Assembly (NCBI GenBank): GCA_049509675.1
Contig: JBEKZQ010000018.1
Span: 1 to 29,619 of the forward strand
DNA: 29,619 bases
From: JBEKZQ01 sp049509675
GTDB lineage: Bacteria; Planctomycetota; Planctomycetia; Pirellulales; Thermoguttaceae
Reading direction: 5' to 3'
Positions 1 through 7,323 of this stretch are shown in pieces. The notes under the pieces were generated by a model. That model saw only the letters and a list, made by a program, of their open reading frames with translations. It was not told the origin of the DNA and did no database searches. The stretch's first letter is position 1; every line of letters starts with the position of its first letter. Made by a program: the position numbers and the translations under genes.

Positions 1-489
1 GCTGACCAACCCCTCCGCCATCAAACTGGCCACGCTCTCGGTCAGCAGGCGATCCAGCAATTCCACATGCTGCGTGCGGAAGTCGGAGAGCGTGTGATAG
101 TTCATCGACACGCCGCCACAAATCCACCGGTACGCCGCGTGGTATTGACACAAGCGGTTCAGTTCCCGGGCACTGCCAATGCCCCGCAACGTCGCGTACA
201 GCCACAACGCCACCAGGATGCGGGGGTCGGCGGGGGCTTGCCCAGGCCCGCCTTCGACCGCTTGAATCCGTTGCTGCAACTCCGACAAGTCCAGGCCGCA
301 GACGTACTCCCACACGATTCGCGCTTCGTGTTCCTCGGAAAGCAATTCATCCAACGAGCACTGCTGAAACTCGATTTGATTCCGCACCGCGTGCCGCAGC
401 CGTTTGGGACCGATTCGCGGCGGCTGAGATGCCTCGGTGCCCTGGGCGCCTTCGTCCGCCCCCAAATTAAACAATGCATCCTGATCCAT
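1..489 (-). CDS. IS1182-like transposase, N-terminal part (runs off window)
   Basis: Reading leftward from ATG at 487-489, the frame stays open for 163 codons to the window edge, so the C-terminal catalytic part is not visible. About residues 50-145 resemble the DUF772 domain that opens IS1182/IS5-group DDE transposases: a hydrophobic segment DPRILVALWLYATLRG, then a region containing RELNRLCQYHAAYRW, then MNYHTLSDFR. In this family that domain precedes the RNase H-fold core. The first 40 residues are acidic and polar, with no recognised motif. No terminal inverted repeat can be assigned because the other end of the element lies outside the window. The family call is by pattern; another DUF772 family is possible. 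Whether the copy is intact cannot be judged. Confidence 0.82.
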   Translation of the reverse strand, partial: MDQDALFNLGADEGAQGTEASQPPRIGPKRLRHAVRNQIEFQQCSLDELLSEEHEARIVWEYVCGLDLSELQQRIQAVEGGPGQAPADPRILVALWLYATLRGIGSARELNRLCQYHAAYRWICGGVSMNYHTLSDFRTQHVELLDRLLTESVASLMAEGLVS

Positions 490-856
490 CGCCCGTCCTC
501 CGGCTTCCATCAGCGACCAAACTGTACAAGATATGAAACCCCTGACGGGCAAGAAAGTTTTCTTGCTTTACGAAAGATTCACAACCTCTGAGGGGAAGTC
601 GCGATCAGAACACGAGCTTATTCTTGGACGACCGCTTGGGCTAGCCGAGCCAGGCCGATTTGACCTTACTTGTCTAGGACGCTAAGATCATAGAGGAGGC
701 TGGCTTCGGCTCGGATACGGCCTCCTATCGCTTCAATGCCGGACGGACATGACTTCTACAGTCAGTAAATTCCCTTTGGTTGTCCGCGCTTCGGGCGAAT
801 CTTGCCTGGCATTGCCCGCCGCAAAACGGTGGCCCATCGGCCCTCCCAAAACACTT
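490..856. other. Intergenic region between the transposase and the ACT-domain gene
   Basis: I see no gene here. It should contain the upstream end of the insertion sequence. Two weak hairpins are visible: CAAGAAA-GT-TTTCTTG at 550-565 (7-bp perfect stem, 2-nt loop) and AGGAGGC/GCCTCCT at 694-700 and 720-726. Neither is followed by a convincing T-run. No clear sigma-70 promoter was seen. Confidence 0.4.
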
Positions 857-953
857 CAGGAAAGGAGCAACGAGGCACGCACCGCGTGACGATAATCCCC
901 CCAGAAAAGGTATGATCGCCCCTCTCAAAAAATCCCAGGAAAGGAGCAACGAG
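838..953 (+). repeat. Direct repeat duplicating the ribosome-binding leader of the ACT-domain gene
   Basis: Positions 838-874 and 917-953 are near-identical 37-nt copies whose starts are 79 nt apart. The last 18 bases, from CAGG through CAACGAG, are identical and contain the AAAGGAG Shine-Dalgarno core. Only the second copy is followed by a start codon (ATG 954). After the first comes GCACGC and no start. Confidence 0.85.
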
Positions 954-1421
954 ATGCATACAGCGAAGCAGTTATCGGTTTCCTTGGTCAACAAGCCGGG
1001 ACGGCTGGCCGACATGCTGGTGGCCCTGAACAAAGAGAAGGTCAATTTTCGGGCGTTGGCAGTGATGGATTCGGGCGAACGGGGAACGGTTCGATTTGTG
1101 CCCGACGACCCGATGGCGGCCGGCAAAGTCCTCGACCGGATGAATGTCCGTTTCGATCCGGTCGACGTATTGCTGGTGGAAGTGCCCAACCAAGCGGGAG
1201 CCTTTGGGAAGATTTGCGAACGACTGGCCGCGGACCACCTCAATATCGACTATGCGTACTGCTCGTTCAGTTCAGGGCGCGGCACCAAGGCGGGCGTGCT
1301 GGCGGTGATCAAGGTCAACGATCTGGGCAAGGCCCAGCGCGTGCTGGGTGAGAACGGGACGGCGGCCGCACGCGCGGCCCGGCGTCGCCCCATCCGCCGG
1401 CCGCTGGTGAAATCCCGATAA
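954..1421 (+). CDS. Tandem ACT-domain protein
   Basis: This 155-residue protein starts at ATG 954, 7 nt after the AAAGGAG Shine-Dalgarno at 940-946. An upstream in-frame start at 780 is possible but would read through the duplicated leader. Residues about 4-70 form one ACT domain (LSVSLVNKPGRLADMLVALN, then a VRFVPDD strand). Residues about 72-130 form a second (LLVEVPNQAGAFGKICERLA, then INIDYAY-like strands). ACT domains bind amino acids or other small ligands, often through the PGRL-type loop seen twice here. There is no fused enzyme domain, so it is probably a stand-alone ligand-sensing or regulatory protein; its partner is unknown. The C-terminus is an unusual arginine-rich tail (RAARRRPIRRP), which may be a real extension or the mark of a 3' frameshift. 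Confidence 0.85.
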   Translation: MHTAKQLSVSLVNKPGRLADMLVALNKEKVNFRALAVMDSGERGTVRFVPDDPMAAGKVLDRMNVRFDPVDVLLVEVPNQAGAFGKICERLAADHLNIDYAYCSFSSGRGTKAGVLAVIKVNDLGKAQRVLGENGTAAARAARRRPIRRPLVKSR

Positions 1422-1507
1422 GCCGGAATTTTGGGCAGTTTAGGAAGGAGGGGGGATGGGGCCACCGCAGAGACGCAGAGTATTCATTGTTGCTTCTTTG
1501 CGTCCCC

Positions 1508-1622
1508 ATCTCCCTCCGGGAGAGGGCCGGGGTGAGGGGATGCTGGGGAAGGCGGGAAGTTTAGGAAGCCGAAACTTGCGAAGGGGCCCCCTCACCCTAA
1601 CCATCTCCCGGAGGGAGAGGGG
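1508..1622. repeat. Inverted pair of CTCCCTCCGGGAGAGG repeats
   Basis: Positions 1508-1541 carry CTCCCTCCGGGAGAGGG followed by GGGGTGAGGGG. Positions 1586-1622 carry the same unit in the opposite orientation. Each copy is itself a short palindrome, and the pair flanks about 44 nt of unrelated DNA. Further copies lie at 6241-6279 and 14001-14115. The pair lies between the ACT-domain gene and the next lipoprotein gene. Confidence 0.85.
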
Positions 1623-1775
1623 AACTTGGATCAGCAGTTTGAAAAAGTCCAGTTGCTTCTTTGCGGCTCCGCGGTTCCCCTCCGAGAGGCTGCTCTAGGA
1701 CTTCGGCCTTGCGAAGCCAGGGGCTTTTTGCGAGACTACCGCCTCTCGTCTCCCCCTGCTGCTGCTCTCGACAAA

Positions 1776-2402
1776 ATGCCCACGCGCACTCTGGCCCTGG
1801 TGGCAATGATCGCGATTGTTCTGGCGGGCTGTGTGGCCGGCCCGGCCTGGGGCCCGCCCGGAAATGCCTTGCCCGTGGCCTACGACAATCCCGCGTTCGT
1901 GCCGATCCCCGGTCACGATCAGGCCTGGGAGGCCGTGGTGGACGTGGTGACGAGCTACTTCAAGATCGACCAGGAAGAGCCGGTCCGTTTGCTGGGCAAC
2001 ACGCTGACCGAGGGCCGGATCATCACGTACCCCAAGTTGGGGGCCACTCTGCTGGAGCCCTGGGACCAAGATTCAGCCAACGCCTCCGAACGAGTGGAGA
2101 GCACGTTGCAGACCATGCGCCGCCGGGCGGTGCTGAGGATCGTGCCCGCCCAAGGTGGCTATTGGGTCGACGTCGCGGTGTTCAAGGAACTCGAAGACCT
2201 GAAGCGGCCGGAACAATCCACGGCCGGTGCGGCCACCTTCCCGTACGACAACACCAATACGCGGGTGGCCAATCCGGTCGGTCCGCCGCCAACCGTTACG
2301 CAGGCGTGGATCCCACAAGGCCGCGACACGGCCTTGGAGCAACGGATCATCGGGCAGTTGCACTACCACGTCAGCCCCGCCGGGCGACCACTGCCGCTTT
2401 GA
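1776..2402 (+). CDS. Lipoprotein of unknown function
   Basis: This 208-residue protein has a lipoprotein signal: an N-terminal hydrophobic stretch ending in the lipobox LAGC, with Cys19 as the predicted lipidated residue. I chose ATG 1776 over an in-frame start at 1626 because the signal peptide begins there; the 50 upstream codons are low-quality sequence next to the CTCCC repeats. After the signal comes a globular region with YDNPAFVPIPGHDQAWE near residues 32-48 and EGRIITYPKLGATLLEPWD in the middle. A proline/asparagine-rich segment and IIGQLHYHVSP close the protein. Similar proteins occur in planctomycetes as conserved hypothetical lipoproteins, by my recollection, but I cannot give a function. 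No good Shine-Dalgarno is visible. Confidence 0.75.
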   Translation: MPTRTLALVAMIAIVLAGCVAGPAWGPPGNALPVAYDNPAFVPIPGHDQAWEAVVDVVTSYFKIDQEEPVRLLGNTLTEGRIITYPKLGATLLEPWDQDSANASERVESTLQTMRRRAVLRIVPAQGGYWVDVAVFKELEDLKRPEQSTAGAATFPYDNTNTRVANPVGPPPTVTQAWIPQGRDTALEQRIIGQLHYHVSPAGRPLPL

Positions 2403-2477
2403 AACGGATCTTCCCTGACAGGCACGGGCTGGTCCGTGCGCGTAACGTCTTTCAGTTAATGATGTTGGCGTTCTTTC

Positions 2478-2601
2478 GTGTACGCGTTGTACACCGCGCA
2501 ACACAATAGTTTGACTGTATCCAGTTCGACGAAAAACCACTACTAATTGCGGTCCGGTTCGCCGCAAAACCACAACATGTGGTGTGCAGGATACAGTCAA
2601 A
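2478..2601. repeat. Composite repeat: 13-bp inverted repeats enclosing a 21-nt direct repeat
   Basis: TTTGACTGTATCC at 2510-2522 and its exact complement at 2589-2601 bracket two copies of a 21-nt direct repeat (2524-2544 and 2557-2577; GTTCGMCGMAAAACCAC core). Just upstream is a small hairpin, GTGTAC-GCGTT-GTACAC, at 2478-2494. The rest of the 2403-2783 gap shows no gene on either strand. Confidence 0.75.
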
Positions 2602-2783
2602 ATAGCCAACAGCAAATACCGTGATGCCTTCGTTCTCACCTTGACCCGTCTCAGGCTGCAAGGGTAGCATACCTTGCTTATTTTACCACCCCTATCGGCC
2701 GGCCCCCGACTACTTCCACGACCATCGTCCACCGCCTCGTCAATCTCTGCTGGTTCTGGTTCAAGTGGGGCCTGATCCTCAGC

Positions 2784-5700
2784 GTGATCGGGGCCGTACT
2801 GGCGGTACGCTACTTCTTCGATCGCGTGGATGAACAGATCCGTTGCCACGTGCAGGCGCGGCTGGCCCAGCAGTATCCGGGACTGAGCATCAAGATCCGC
2901 TCGGCCGTGCTGATCAAGGGGGAAGGAATCCAGGTCCGCGGCCTGTCGATCGTTGAGCCGGGGGCGCTGGGACCGGGCGCGGAGGTGCTCAGCTTCGACG
3001 AGTGCTTCTTTGCCTGCAACACGGATCTGCAAGAGTGGCTCGGCGGCGAGCCCCAGGTGACGCGGGTCGTGCTGCGGCGTCCGACGCTGCGCATGACGCG
3101 CCGGCCCGACGGCACCTGGAGCGCCGCGCGGCTGTTGCCGATTCCGAAGCTGAGCCACCGGCCGCCGGAGGTCACGGTGGAGAACGGGACCATCGAAATC
3201 TTCGATCCGCTCAAAACCCCCTGCGGCACGCTCACGCTCCGCGACGTGAACCTGACCCTGACGCCGATGCCGCAGGCCGACGGACCGAGCGGGGCGGATC
3301 GCCGCAAGTTGCAGGGCAGCCTCAGCGGCGACTACTGCCGGCAAGTCGTGTTCGAGGGCATGGTCGATCCGCACCGGCCGGAGTTCGCCGTCAACGGTTC
3401 ACTCGAAGGGCTGGAGATCTCGCCCGAATTGCGCGACGCGCTGCCGGGGGCGCTCGGCGGGCAATTGGTCCGCCTGGGCACGCTGCGCGGTCAAGGCGAG
3501 CTGACCTTCCACGTCAGCTACGACGAAGCCGCCCCGTCGCCCTGGGATTTCGACATCAACGGCCGGCTGGTCCACGGCCGGCTGGACGACCCGCGGCTGC
3601 CCCATCCGCTGACCGACATCCGCGCCCGCGTCCATCTGCACAACGAGGGGTTCACGGTCGAAGACCTGGTCGCCCGCAGCAACCAGGCCATGCTGCGCAT
3701 GTCGTGCCTGGGAGCGGGGCTGGGGCCCAACGCGCCGCTGCACGTCGAGGCCGAGGTGCGGCAACTCGAATTGGACAGCCAACTCGGCGACGCCCTGCCA
3801 GGCTTCTTGCAGGACCAGTGGTACAAGTATCGCCCGGAAGGACAGATCGACGCCGACGTGAAACTCTCCTACGACGGGCATGACTGGAAGCCGGAGATGA
3901 CCCTCCGGCTGCTGACCGTTTCCTTCACCCATCACAAGTTTCCCTACCGGCTCGATCACGGCAAGGGAAACTTGTGCCTGAAAGACGATCTGTTGCGGGT
4001 CAACGTGACGGCCTTCACCGGCAATCAGCCGGTGCGCATCGACGGCGAGATGCGCCACCCGGTCACCGGACCGATCGGCTGGATCGAGGCCAAGGGCGAC
4101 GACCTGCCGCTGGACGAGAAGTTCTTGACGGCCCTGCACGAGCGTCCGCGGGCCGTGGCGCGGGCTTTGGACCTGCGCGGCACCGCCAGCTTCATCTATC
4201 GTTTGTGGCGCGAGACGCCCGAAGAGCCCTTCCATCAGCACCTGGTCATGGGGGCCAAGCGGTGTTGGATCAAGTACGAGCATTTTCCCTACTCGCTGCA
4301 GGACGTGCGCGGCACCCTGGAAATGACCGACGGAGTCTGGCGGATCAATGATCTGGAAGGGATCAACGGCAGCGGCCGCGTGAGTTGCAGCGGCGGCCTG
4401 ACGCCCGGCGCGGCGGGCAACCGCTTGGACCTGCACTTTCGCGGCGATGCGGTCTCCTTGGACGACGAGTTGCGAGAGTCGCTGCCGCCGGCGATGCGGC
4501 AGGTGTGGCATGACCTGAAACCACGCGGCGTAATCGACCTGACCGCCGACTTGCACTACCTCGATCAGGCCAATCAACTGGACCTCAGCGTCCAGGCCCA
4601 GCCGCGCAGCGAAACGGCCTCCATCGAGCCGGTGTATTTCCCTTACCGCTTGGAGAAACTGCAAGGCGTGCTGGCCTATCGCAACGGACGACTCACCCTG
4701 GAGCGGATCAAGGCCCAGCGCGGACTGCTGAAGGTGGCCATGGCCGGGTTCTGCAACTTCTTGCCCGACGGCGGTTGGCACCTGCACTTGGACGGGCTGA
4801 CGGTCGATCGGTTGCGGATCGACCGCGAGCTGGTTCAAGCGGTGCCGGCACGGCTGAAGAAGGCGCTAATCGAGCTGAATCCCAGCGGGCCGATCAACCT
4901 GCGCGGCACGTTCGACATGGCCCGCACCGGCAGCCCGGGCGGCCCGTTGCGCTGCCAATGGAACCTGGCTGTCGGGCTGGAGCAGGTGGCGCTGGATTGC
5001 GGCGTCCACGTGGAGAACATCCACGGCGGCCTGACGCTGGTGGGCGGCTTCGACGGCCAGAACTTCCACTCCAGCGGCGAGTTGGCGCTGGATTCGCTCA
5101 GCTACAAGGACTTCCAGTTCACGCAGGTCCTGGGGCCCTTATGGATCGACGATCAGCAGGCGCTGCTCGGTTCCTGGGCCGAACGCCGGCAGAACGAAGT
5201 CTGGGGCGGCAGCAGCGCCGGTCAGCGGCCTGCGCGCCGCTTGACCGCCCAAATCTTCGGCGGCACGGTGTATGGCGACGCGGCGGTCATTTTCGGACCG
5301 CAACCGCGCTATAGCCTGGCGGCCTCGTTGGTCGACGCCAAGCTCGATCGTTGCGCCCAGGAGGTGGTGGGCGGACGACAGCAGATGCGCGGCGCGATCC
5401 TGGCCGGCATCGAGCTCCGCGGCCTGGGACACAGCACGCTCAGCGGTCACGGCAGCATTCAACTCCGCGACGCCAACGTCTACGAGCTGCCCTTGATGAT
5501 CGCCATGCTCAAGATCCTCAGCATCCGGCCGCCCGATCCCAACGCCTTCAGCAAGAGCGACATCGACTACCGCATCGAAGGCGAACACATCTACTTCGAC
5601 AAGCTGGACTTTTCCGGCGACGCCATCAGTCTGCTGGGCAAAGGCGAGATGAATTTCCAATCGGAGATCCACTTGACCTTTGCCGCCATCGTGGGTCGGG

Positions 5701-5867
5701 GCGACATCAGCCTGCCCGCCGTCCGCGCACTGTTCACCGGCGCCAGCCAGCAATTCATGCTGATCCACGTCGTGGGGACCCTGCAGAACCCCGAGACCCG
5801 CAAGGAGGCGTTCCCGGGCATCAACCAGGCCCTGCAACAACTGCAAAGCGACTTGCAAGGAAAGTGA
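2784..5867 (+). CDS. Large AsmA-like protein
   Basis: This is a protein of at least 1027 residues. It is a long beta-rich repetitive protein of the AsmA/DUF748 type. The C-terminus (about 880-1000) matches the AsmA-like C-terminal region, with YRIEGEHIYFDKLDFSGDAI, LLGKGEMNF and VGTLQNPE. Members of this superfamily are anchored in the inner membrane and span the periplasm, with proposed roles in lipid transport or outer-membrane homeostasis; the role here is inferred. The annotated start, GTG 2784, falls inside the predicted N-terminal membrane helix. The frame is open upstream, and the residues encoded at 2739-2783 (VNLCWFWFKWGLILS) complete the helix, so the true start is probably upstream at a non-standard codon or after sequence damage. 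The next gene begins 9 bp after the stop, suggesting an operon. Confidence 0.85.
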   Translation: MIGAVLAVRYFFDRVDEQIRCHVQARLAQQYPGLSIKIRSAVLIKGEGIQVRGLSIVEPGALGPGAEVLSFDECFFACNTDLQEWLGGEPQVTRVVLRRPTLRMTRRPDGTWSAARLLPIPKLSHRPPEVTVENGTIEIFDPLKTPCGTLTLRDVNLTLTPMPQADGPSGADRRKLQGSLSGDYCRQVVFEGMVDPHRPEFAVNGSLEGLEISPELRDALPGALGGQLVRLGTLRGQGELTFHVSYDEAAPSPWDFDINGRLVHGRLDDPRLPHPLTDIRARVHLHNEGFTVEDLVARSNQAMLRMSCLGAGLGPNAPLHVEAEVRQLELDSQLGDALPGFLQDQWYKYRPEGQIDADVKLSYDGHDWKPEMTLRLLTVSFTHHKFPYRLDHGKGNLCLKDDLLRVNVTAFTGNQPVRIDGEMRHPVTGPIGWIEAKGDDLPLDEKFLTALHERPRAVARALDLRGTASFIYRLWRETPEEPFHQHLVMGAKRCWIKYEHFPYSLQDVRGTLEMTDGVWRINDLEGINGSGRVSCSGGLTPGAAGNRLDLHFRGDAVSLDDELRESLPPAMRQVWHDLKPRGVIDLTADLHYLDQANQLDLSVQAQPRSETASIEPVYFPYRLEKLQGVLAYRNGRLTLERIKAQRGLLKVAMAGFCNFLPDGGWHLHLDGLTVDRLRIDRELVQAVPARLKKALIELNPSGPINLRGTFDMARTGSPGGPLRCQWNLAVGLEQVALDCGVHVENIHGGLTLVGGFDGQNFHSSGELALDSLSYKDFQFTQVLGPLWIDDQQALLGSWAERRQNEVWGGSSAGQRPARRLTAQIFGGTVYGDAAVIFGPQPRYSLAASLVDAKLDRCAQEVVGGRQQMRGAILAGIELRGLGHSTLSGHGSIQLRDANVYELPLMIAMLKILSIRPPDPNAFSKSDIDYRIEGEHIYFDKLDFSGDAISLLGKGEMNFQSEIHLTFAAIVGRGDISLPAVRALFTGASQQFMLIHVVGTLQNPETRKEAFPGINQALQQLQSDLQGK

Positions 5868-5876
5868 GGTGAGGCA

Positions 5877-6218
5877 ATGAGCGTGGGACCGATGAGCAAC
5901 ATTGCCGGCAGCGTCGCCGGCACGCCGCTGGCCCAGGCCACGGGGGCCGATCTGGAACGGGCCCAGTACGAGACGGTCTCGCGGCAGCGGCAGGCGCAAA
6001 GTCAGCAGAAGGCCGAGGCCGCCTCCGGCATCGGCGAGACCGACGGCGAAGACCATCAGGCGGCCGAGCGCGATGCCGATGGCCGGCTTCCCTGGCGCCG
6101 GCCCGAGCGCCCCGCGGACGCATCCGACCAGCCGGACCCATCGCTAACGCCAGCGCCGCCGCCCTTGCCCAAAGACCCCTCGCAGCAAAGCGGCAATCTG
6201 CTCGATCTGACCGGCTGA
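5877..6218 (+). CDS. Small acidic protein of unknown function
   Basis: This 113-residue protein starts at ATG 5877, 9 bp after the AsmA-like stop and behind a GAGGTGAGG Shine-Dalgarno. It has no signal peptide or membrane segment. The N-terminus contains SVAGTPLAQ and a helical, glutamine-rich stretch (YETVSRQRQAQSQQKAEAAS). The middle is acidic (GIGETDGEDHQAAERDADGR), and the protein ends in a proline-rich linker and LLDLTG. I recall comparable short proteins ending in a similar LDLxG motif in other planctomycetes, which argues for a real gene, but no function is known to me. Its tight spacing suggests co-expression with the AsmA-like protein. Confidence 0.75.
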   Translation: MSVGPMSNIAGSVAGTPLAQATGADLERAQYETVSRQRQAQSQQKAEAASGIGETDGEDHQAAERDADGRLPWRRPERPADASDQPDPSLTPAPPPLPKDPSQQSGNLLDLTG

Positions 6219-6240
6219 GCACCGTTGCAACGTCTCTCTC

Positions 6241-6279
6241 TCCCTCTCCCCTTGCGGGAGAGGGCGGGGTGAGGGGGGC
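6241..6279 (+). repeat. CTCTCCC...GGGAGAGG dispersed repeat, single copy
   Basis: This is a diverged copy of the repeat at 1508-1622, with the centre CCCCTTGCGGGAGAGGG followed by CGGGGTGAGGGG. It lies 22 bp after the stop of the small acidic protein. The palindromic CTCTCCCcttgcGGGAGAG core could form a 7-bp stem. Confidence 0.8.
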
Positions 6280-6343
6280 CCGCCAGGAGACTGGTTCTAT
6301 CTGCATTGCCCGCTTGCCGCCAATGGCCTAGAATAGGCCCTAT

Positions 6344-6396
6344 GTACTCATCTCGCTCCGCGAGATGGAATGCATCTCGCGGAGCGAGATGAGTAC
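6344..6396. repeat. Perfect 24-bp inverted repeat upstream of dapF
   Basis: The arms 6344-6367 and 6373-6396 are exact reverse complements, separated by only 5 nt (GAATG). Each arm is itself a near-palindrome (CATCTCGC-TCC-GCGAGATG), so the element contains CATCTCGC or its complement four times. It ends 25 nt before the dapF start codon, inside the probable 5' leader. Confidence 0.95.
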
Positions 6397-6421
6397 GTCA
6401 CCAAGCTTTCCGAGCAGACAC

Positions 6422-7303
6422 ATGCGTTTCACCAAGATGCAAGGAGTGGGCAACGACTACATCTACGTCGATTGCTTCGCCGAAGCGATGCCGGAGGACC
6501 CAGCCGCGCTGGCCCGGCAGATCTCCGACCGCCATTTCGGCGTCGGCTCCGACGGCCTGATCCTGATTTGCCCCAGCACCCGGGCCGACGCGCAGATGCG
6601 CATGTTCAACGCCGACGGCTCGGAAGCCGAGATGTGCGGCAACGGCGTTCGCTGCGTGGCCAAGTACGTGTACGACCACGGCCTGGTCAGAAAACCTTCG
6701 CTGCGGATCGAGACCGGCCGGGGCGTGCTTGCGCTGGACCTGGAACTGGCCGATGGTATGGTCAGCCGCGTTCGCGTCGATATGGGCGAGCCCATGCTGG
6801 CCGCGCGAGAAATCCCCACCACTTTGCCGGGCGACCCGGTGGTCGATGCCGTCTTGAACGTTGTCGGCCGGCAGCTTCGGGCGACCTGCGTTTCGATGGG
6901 AAATCCGCATTGCGTGGTCTTCGTTGACCGCCTGACCGATGACGACGTGCTCGGCCTCGGCCCGCAAGTGGAAACCGATCCCCATTTTCCCAAGCGGGTG
7001 AACGTGGAGTTCGTCGAGGTGCTCTCGCCCACGGAGGTTCGCATGCGCGTCTGGGAGCGCGGCTCGGGAGAAACGCTGGCCTGCGGCACGGGCGCTTGCG
7101 CCGTGTGCGTGGCGGGGGTTCTCTCCCGGCGCACCGCCCGCACTGTGCTCGTCCACTTGCCGGGCGGCGACCTGGATCTCCACTGGGCCGAAGATAATCG
7201 CGTGTACATGACCGGCCCCGCCGTGGAAGTTTTTCACGGCGAATGGGAAAGAGAAAAGGGGATAAGTCCAATTATTGAAGCGAAGGGAAGGAAAGGGCAA
7301 TAA
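6422..7303 (+). CDS. dapF: Diaminopimelate epimerase
   Basis: The product converts LL-diaminopimelate to meso-diaminopimelate, for lysine and peptidoglycan synthesis in the cytoplasm. The 293-residue protein shows both catalytic cysteines of the family: Cys72 in NADGSEAEMCGNG and Cys221 in GETLACGTGACA. It also has the N-terminal FTKMQGVGNDY and the GNPHCVVF motif. The start at ATG 6422 was chosen because MRFTKMQGVGNDY is the normal family N-terminus; in-frame starts at 6365 and 6389 would add residues encoded by the upstream hairpin. The family normally ends near the GEW seen here. The last 16 or so residues and the stop TAA are encoded by a 26-bp inverted repeat that also begins the next gene. 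Confidence 0.96.
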   Translation: MRFTKMQGVGNDYIYVDCFAEAMPEDPAALARQISDRHFGVGSDGLILICPSTRADAQMRMFNADGSEAEMCGNGVRCVAKYVYDHGLVRKPSLRIETGRGVLALDLELADGMVSRVRVDMGEPMLAAREIPTTLPGDPVVDAVLNVVGRQLRATCVSMGNPHCVVFVDRLTDDDVLGLGPQVETDPHFPKRVNVEFVEVLSPTEVRMRVWERGSGETLACGTGACAVCVAGVLSRRTARTVLVHLPGGDLDLHWAEDNRVYMTGPAVEVFHGEWEREKGISPIIEAKGRKGQ

Positions 7304-7323
7304 TTGGACTTATCCCCTTTTCT
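7252..7323. repeat. Perfect 26-bp inverted repeat spanning the dapF/DUF374 junction
   Basis: The arms 7252-7277 and 7298-7323 are exact reverse complements around a 20-nt purine-rich spacer. The left arm encodes part of the dapF C-terminal tail. The right arm contains the dapF stop TAA (7301-7303) directly followed by the TTG start (7304) of the acyltransferase. GGGGATAAGTCC and its complement form the central part of the stem. Confidence 0.96.

Noticed and set aside
780..953. Upstream start at 780 for the ACT-domain protein
   Set aside because: The extension would cover the duplicated leader and has no domain pattern, whereas ATG 954 has an ideal Shine-Dalgarno.
2452..2670. Minus-strand 72-codon frame in the gap before the AsmA-like gene
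   Set aside because: It is made largely of the local direct repeat, has no Shine-Dalgarno or motif, and ends within repeat sequence.
3399..4838. 479-codon minus-strand frame inside the AsmA-like gene
   Set aside because: It is a composition-driven antisense frame. The plus frame continues through it with AsmA-like pattern on both sides.
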